NCBI GenBank assembly: GCA_028565635.1
Contig: JAOXYB010054700.1
Location: 1 to 11,287, forward strand
Direction: 5' to 3'
Length of the DNA stretch: 11,287 nucleotides
Source: Phoronis ovalis
Lineage: Eukaryota; Phoronida; Phoronidae
The position numbers and the translations under genes were made by a program. The notes under the pieces are model-generated. The model searched no databases and had not been told where the DNA came from. It worked only from the letters and a program-made list of their open reading frames with translations. Shown piece after piece: positions 1 to 6,800 of the stretch (position 1 is the stretch's first letter; the number at the start of each line of letters is the position of its first letter).

Positions 1-752
1 GGGTCCGGATTAAAATTATAATATGGAGGTGTGATTACCGATTAAACAATAAAATTCAGATTATGTCATTGTTGTACTAAATCTCCAACACGATTGTTAA
101 AATGAAAAAATTCCACTGCTTAGAAGTGAACATTATTTCCGAGACGTTAATGCAGAGAACAAGTAGTTACATTTCAGCTCTCGATCATTTAATATATACA
201 TATCGTCGATCCAAGAACAATAATTTTGAAAACTTAATACCATGAAGAGATTTTTGATAGCACAGCCGCAGTCACAGCCGAAAAAGAAAAGAACAGAAGT
301 GTAAGCAGGTAAGTTTAGGAAATTAAAAACATGTTTTGCATTGTATAAAGTTAACAAGACCTGTCCGGGAAGATCTGGGTCGAGCAGTGCTCCACCATAT
401 CGCACTAGCTTCGGGTGTTTAATTATGTTACACCATTTGGCAATTTTCCACCAGATGGCGATGACGCAATAATAGAAGCACCACCTAGTGGAAACAAAAT
501 AAAACTAATTTGGAAACCTGTCACAAATGTGCTCTGTATCCGCCCCTGCTATAACAGCAGTAAGCAAAACATTTGTTATAACTCTTGGATATCTAACACA
601 ACTTTCCAGAAGTTTTTCTAGTTTTCACTACAAAAATACACTCTTGGGTATAAAATATTTCCAAAAAAAGCTGCATAGGCATGCTACAGAAAGATCATGA
701 GGGTATCAAATCCCTGCAAGCTTACACAAGCAAACCACACAGTGCTTATGTT
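1..752. other. 3' flank / 3' UTR of the minus-strand AMN gene
   Basis: No supported coding exon. The minus-gene 3' UTR must begin at 752 and run leftwards. No canonical AATAAA is seen on the minus strand close to the stop; the nearest ATTAAA is at 423-418. Positions 535-550 read, on the minus strand, a GGGGCGGATACAG word resembling the ends of invertebrate dispersed repeats, so part of 405-560 may be repeat-derived. Open frames on both strands here have no recognisable protein. Confidence 0.5.
418..423 (-). promoter_or_regulatory. Possible polyadenylation signal ATTAAA
   Basis: Minus-strand ATTAAA about 330 nt downstream of the AMN stop codon, the closest variant signal I see. Such hexamers are common by chance in AT-rich DNA. 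Confidence 0.25.
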
Positions 753-890
753 CTAGATGGGAGTATCATCTTCCAGGCCATCTTGACTATAAACAGGGTT
801 GGAAAATGCTGTCACAGTGTCACCATTTGTGTCTGCCTTTATCCCTGGCATTGGTTTGCTAGGATCTTGGAAGAAAGAGGGCTCATGGTC
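753..890 (-). CDS. AMN: AMN exon 12: C-terminus with second FxNPxY, stop
   Basis: 138 nt, 45 residues and TAG at 755-753. Begins DHEPSFFQDPSK and carries TAFSNPVYSQDG (FxNPxY at 462-467), followed by an acidic DGLEDDTPI end. The second motif sits close to the terminus, as in vertebrate amnionless. Acceptor TTGTACAG directly precedes it. Confidence 0.94.
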   Translation of the reverse strand, partial: DHEPSFFQDPSKPMPGIKADTNGDTVTAFSNPVYSQDGLEDDTPI

Positions 891-3800
891 CTGTACAAAA
901 AAATATAAATTAAGCAAGTTTATTTACCATCTCGTATAATTATCAGCTTGTGCACATCGGAAAAGACATAAACAGTCATTCCTTTATAAATTGTGACACT
1001 GCTGTCAATTTAGTATTTTGCTAAGTACAGAAATCTTGTCTCCCTTGCAGTCTCTGAAAGATCCTGCAGACAGTCGGGTGTAAAGAGTATTTCCTCATGC
1101 TATAATCAATTTGTTTACACAATATATTGACTTAGCACTTACCTTCGACAAAGGACTATCGTACATAGGGTTATCGAATCCTCGTAAACTTGCATCAATC
1201 TCCACAACACCATTCTCAAAGCTAACAGAGGGTCCCAGTTCCATATCAGAAGACTTCGTAAGGAGGTTAGAAAATGGAAGAAATGGCTGACCAGACCTAA
1301 AGAGAAATAAATACATTACTTAGAAATGAATGTAAAAAAACCCTTTCTGATTACAGTTTAAAGTCTCGTTCATTTACGAGAGGATATTGCGAGAAAATTT
1401 GAGAGTTAACTAGGCATTCATTACATTGAAAAATATCACTTTCTTCAAAAACCATTTCATTTATTTACTGTTAAAATATTTACATTTTGCAAGTTTATAG
1501 AGAGTTGGGGGGAAATCATTTGTGAAGGTAATTAGTTTTGCAGCAGAATAAACAACTTCACTTCTTAGTAAAGATCATTTTTTATTGTATGAATGATGCA
1601 GTGGCAAACATTGGAAATTGTAATTAGAAAGGGTCCCACTGAGCTTATAAATGCTAATTTTTATCATGTCTCGTTTGTTATTATAAGCATAGAAATAACT
1701 ATGTACCAGTGCTTCAGTGTTTCAATGCATTTCGTACTCAGGTGACAAAACCAGCCGACTGTCAGCAAGATGAATAGCTGCTCAAATGTTTTACCTGGTA
1801 CACTAGAGCCTGGTGCAAAGTAAATCTATTAATCTACCAGTTATCCAGACATGCAATTAGCATCATAAATAATCATGCATTATACTAGTTAGTCTTTGGC
1901 AGTATGTAGTCTGTTCTTGCAAGTTAATGTTTGAGAGAGTAATTGCTAGCTGCTTATGTCAGGTGCAGAATGATTCACCACCCTATGATTTTTAGTATTT
2001 TGAGCCTGTTTTCCATCAATTTACTATCTTACGAAAAGTTACTTCATCTATATTACAAAGTGAAGATGATTACTCTCAATTTATATAGTTGTCTCTGCCA
2101 TAAAATAATAGGTTTTGTTTATTCCGTTGATAGTAAAACATTGGCGAACAGGATACAGGAATTTTTAAAATGAGCCACCACTTTTTCAAGTTTCCCAGCA
2201 CAACTATAGAAATATATAAAATATACTAGTATAGCATGTTAAAAACATAACGAATTTAAGGTTTAGAAATTTAAATAGATTGATTTCTCTTACCTTCTTC
2301 GGTACACATAAAATGCTAATACTACCATGAGAAGAAGTAAAACAGTAGCCGCTATGACAATACCACTTATACCACCAGCATCAAGTCTGCCTGCAAACAC
2401 AGTACATGTGAAATCAATACAAACTGACATATCATACTGCAAAGTTGTTGAATTCAACATATTATAAGGTGGATACTGTGAGATTGACTTATTTGATGTG
2501 CTATTAGCCAATTAAGAGTTGCTCATGTCATGTTGGTCATGGTGATGACGAAGGGAACATTTTTTAATTCTGTTAACCAGAGTTGAGAACTGATAAAAAT
2601 GGCCATATCCTTGTCTAACCAACATAACTAAACTATATACTGAAGGACAAGGATACAGGAAATAATTTCATATTGGACGAAAACAAAATTCAGTGGATAA
2701 GCAAACTTGTATTCCTACAAGCCAGGATGAGCAGCTACACCAGGGGGCATGACATGTGGCATAAGGTCACAACTGATGAAACCACAGTGGTGGCGGAGTG
2801 GTCTGGTCAGGCCCTGTGGTGGCGGAGTGGTCTGGTCTGGCCCTGCTGGAAGAAGTCTGTCAACCTTAAATTTATGATTTTTTCTTGTTTCCTCCTTGGC
2901 GCTGGCTTTTTTGTTCGTTTCTGTTTGAAAGGTAAATCACTGTACAAGAGATTGAAACTAATATTAGCTTTTTAAAGTAAAATAAACCAAAATTTGATAG
3001 GATTATTTGAGCTAGGGCAAAGCTATGAATTTTGTCAGTTGTTAGGTTGCATTTTCCTGGGGGTAGTCTACGTAGTGGAATAGCAAAAAAATTTGCTGGT
3101 CATGCCTGCACGAAAAATTAACTGGGAGTAGTATACATAATCTTCAGTTCTTAACAGGTTATTTTCTTTTGCGCAATGTTTGGGAAATTTTTATAATGAT
3201 TTAAATTACATGAAATTACTATAGAAGTGGATGGGAAATTCAATTGTGTCCTTATACCATGTATACAGTCACTACACACAAATCTTGTGAAAATAATCAT
3301 TATCATAAACAGAATGGTTTAGGACCGTTTCATCAAAAATTGTCAAATTGCCAAAGAGCTAAGAACTTTTTCTGATCCCCTTTTCTTGTAACTGAAAATT
3401 TATACAACTCCCTACACCCCATAATCAACATTGTTTCAGTCCCCCCCAAAAAAAAATTTTTAATGCAACCCTTAGTAATTCAACCTAATAGTTCACTCTG
3501 TTTTGACTGAAAATTTATATCTTCAAAGCAAGCAGTACTAATGCTACATACCTTTCTGTGCAGGTGGTGCAGTAGGAGCAACATTGTTCTGTTCCGAGAC
3601 TGTCAGTACAAGTGATGACAATCCGAATTTACGATCCCCCTTTATATCTAAAACAGAAGAAATTGCTAAGTGCTAAGCTTCAACTTAAATACCAAAAGTT
3701 TCAACGTCCCATCATGACGCATCGGGAGCAGCGAGCATTGGGGTCTGTTAAGTCCAAGCAGCGAGCACTGTCTTGTGGCAACCATTTTTGTTGCTTTGTC

Positions 3801-6800
3801 TCCTCATTTTGTTAACTATTTTGTTTTGTCGAATTTTTTGGCAACTTTTTTTTTGGCAACCGTTTTTTTTTGGTTGTTAAGTTTTCTGGTTAAGTGCAAG
3901 AAGCGAGCATTGCCAATTTTTAAGTGTGGGCATTGTACCTTGGGGGATACCCCCTACCACCCTCAATCCTTTAAAGATGGATTACTTGACACACAAGCAA
4001 AGAACAAGCTTTACCGAATGTTGGATTACTTAGTTCAAATATTAAGGCAAACTGGACCAGTTTTCATCAAATGATAACCGACATTGAGGTTTTTAAACAA
4101 AAGATCAAATGTACCCCCCAACCAATGATATGTCTAAACTATAACTGATTGCAATGCTTGGTTTAAACAATACCTTCTTCTAACTGCTGTTTCAGTGCAT
4201 ACGCCATGCCAATGGCATCGTCTCCATCTTTGTAGTCAGTTAAAACAATCTGAATTTTGTCTTGATATGTTTTTGATACGATTGCTTTCACATCAATGTA
4301 TATAACCTATAATTTTTGAAAACATGTTAATGGATTTGTTTTACATCACTGAATATAACCTTCAAAACAAAAATTTGGGGCTTAATTTCACCCAGCTTTC
4401 AGTTTGAGCCATGTTACATTTATTATGTTCAATTAAATGTAAGTTGCTAAGTTTTATGCCCTCACTATACATGTATCAGCTAAACATGTTCATGTAATAG
4501 CATAAACAAGAACACCTCCTAATGAAAAAAATATTTTAATTCCTAATTCACAGTCAAAAGAATGTTGTTGGCAGTATGATCATGATCTCATTTCATTAGT
4601 ATATACATGTACCTTAGTCAGCATGTAGTCCTCCTGTATTAATGCATTTAGTGTATCTAGTCGAAAAGCATGTCCATATTCTAAGACAAACATCGCACCT
4701 ACAACCAAACAGAAACAGAAACCATAGTACAATACTCGCTCCAAAACATAAATTTCAGAAAATAACTATGAGTATTGAAGTCTTATCCAAGTTATTCTGC
4801 TTCTTATACTAAAGGGGAAATGTGTATTTTTCATAACATTATGCATTCATTAATCGTTTAGAGAGCCATTACAAACTTTATTAGAAGGGGAATCCCCTCC
4901 TGAATGATTAAAAGTAAAAGTCCTCTACAAGCGAGCCAAAAATTGTCGAAGATATTTTATCAACATGCAGTTGTTAGTTACCTCCCCAATTTGAAATCCT
5001 ATTTTATCCTATCAATTGTTCTACTTGATGGTCACAAACATTAAATCCATTACTAGCATTACTGGACCATACAAATATACAACAAACAATTGTAAAAAGT
5101 ACAAACAACATGCTTGAAACCCTTGAAACAACTTGAAACCCACTTTAACCATAGAAAATGGTAAACTATTTGACAAAATTATGAACAAATAAACAACATA
5201 CCACATTTATCACAACAACCTCCAATAGGCTTAAATGGTGCACTGCAATTAGCAGGTTGGCACTTTTCTGCAAATGCAGCACAGATTCTCTCAGAAATCT
5301 GAAAGTAAAAGCATTGATGAAATTTCCATGCACACTTGAACAATGCACACTTTATTACTACAGCACAGTCACCTTTAAAGTGACGAGAAGGTAAACTCTC
5401 CCACCTACTCAGCAGAATCACACCACATGCCTTTTATATAGAGTGAATGGCTAGGTACTTACTGGTCCATGGTCATTTCCACACATGCATCCAGATTTAT
5501 CAAGACAGCTTTCTTTATTTTGTATATTTATCCGACTAGGAGCATCACCTTGAGCTGACACGAACTGTGTTTTGCCATCACCATTGGTTAAGAAATCAAC
5601 AAATGCTGATGTTGAAGTGTATGACTGAAAGTTACATTATTATAGTAATAATATACATAACATAGTTTAGGAAATCCCCAATTTAACTTACTGGCATAGT
5701 GTCAACATCATGATTACAATAACCTTCTATTTTCAATTCTCGTAGTCTGGCTGAAGTCAATAAAGTGTAGATCGATTTCTCCTCTTCATTGGAAACATAC
5801 TACTTACATTGTGAACAAGAGTAAATGTCACACAGAAGTGAGACAAAATATGTCATATAAAGTATAAGATACAGCACACGGTAATGCCATACAATTATAC
5901 GTCATGTGTCACAGATCGTATTTCATTAATTAAAATTAAGCTGTTGTGAATAATTGATTTGTGACCATCTTATTATTAAACATAAGAAAACATTTTGATG
6001 AGCAAAATGTCCTCAATGTGGTTCAAAAAGTAACACCAAGGAAAACTGGAAGATATCTATCACACAATAATAATTTTTTAGTAACCTTGTTTGTTTATCG
6101 TTTGACACTGTCATTCCTTTAATGTTAACAAGATGACATCTCAATTTTATAAAAATGGTTCAAACCAATGTAAAGGACAAACAGCTACAGTGTATATATA
6201 TGTTACGATAAATAAAGCAGTACCGTATATCTTATATTGTATACATAATAAATATGAAGAATTTTTTTGAGAGACGGATGTTAACGAATTCTCTGTGATC
6301 GGTTATCCAGGATCAGTTGGGTTATAGAACCCACCGACCTTTCCTTGTCTTAGAAACAAAGCGCCACTAGTTGGTACAACATAACAATTTCCTCTCAAAT
6401 TAGTGCAAGGAATTAACATCATAATGTACTGCCTACTTATTACTCTACTATAGTAACATTTATTGTAAAAAAATACAATTTACAACATTTATGTTAAAAG
6501 CAAGTTGCCATGGCAACCATTTTTAACAGAATTAAAGAAAATAAGTTTTTAAAATTAAACTATAGTGTGTTGTTCTACCTCCAAGTTTCAAAGAAATTGC
6601 TTACATCATTCTGTAGATATGACCAAATAGGATAGACTATTTTCATACAGTAACAATGGGTGTTATGCTATTGCTAGGAACTACTGTGTGCTGTATCATA
6701 AACAGTGTGCTTACTACTGCTACTTTCTTGTATTTTTAAATATCTCAGAAAGAAACCTACCGTCCCTGCAAAATTAATTTTCCCTACACTAATATTCAGT

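Larger units (their letters stand above)
2391..3551 (-). other. AMN intron 9
   Basis: Longest intron (1161 bp). It holds a 29-bp tandem duplication at 2787-2844 in a locally GC-rich patch, a 10-bp inverted repeat (2606-2615 with 2646-2655) and a homopolymer stretch of C then A then T near 3441-3462. No coding sequence supported. Confidence 0.8.

Noticed and set aside
133-405. 90-codon open frame on the minus strand (DPDLPGQ region)
   Set aside because: No family resemblance, no signal-peptide or splice-phase fit, lies past the AMN stop codon, and composition is like the surrounding non-coding DNA.
415-621. 68-codon plus-strand open frame starting in the AMN 3' flank
   Set aside because: Overlaps the possible repeat and has no recognisable domain; part looks protein-like (PPDGDDAIIEAPPSG), but no splice partners or family match were found.
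681-908. Plus-strand open frame of 75 codons
   Set aside because: Antisense shadow of AMN exon 12, whose minus-strand reading carries the NPVY tail.
1943-2173. 76-codon plus-strand open frame
   Set aside because: Entirely in AMN intron 10, AT-rich composition, no motif.
2673-2975. 100-codon plus-strand open frame with a hydrophobic segment
   Set aside because: Entirely in intron 9; its length owes much to the 29-bp duplication, which introduces no stop. The hydrophobic part comes from T-rich DNA. It starts at a non-ATG codon.
3612-4074. Two overlapping plus-strand open frames
   Set aside because: Within intron 8 across low-complexity T-runs and degenerate repeats; phenylalanine and leucine runs come from poly-T.
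5021-5421. Overlapping minus-strand open frames around exon 6
   Set aside because: Only the 5298-5202 part in one frame is AMN coding; the remainder is intron read-through or a wrong frame.
5700-5830. Possible extra AMN exon in intron 4
   Set aside because: The protein joins smoothly from exon 4 to exon 5 against the family pattern, both at phase 0, so no extra segment is required.
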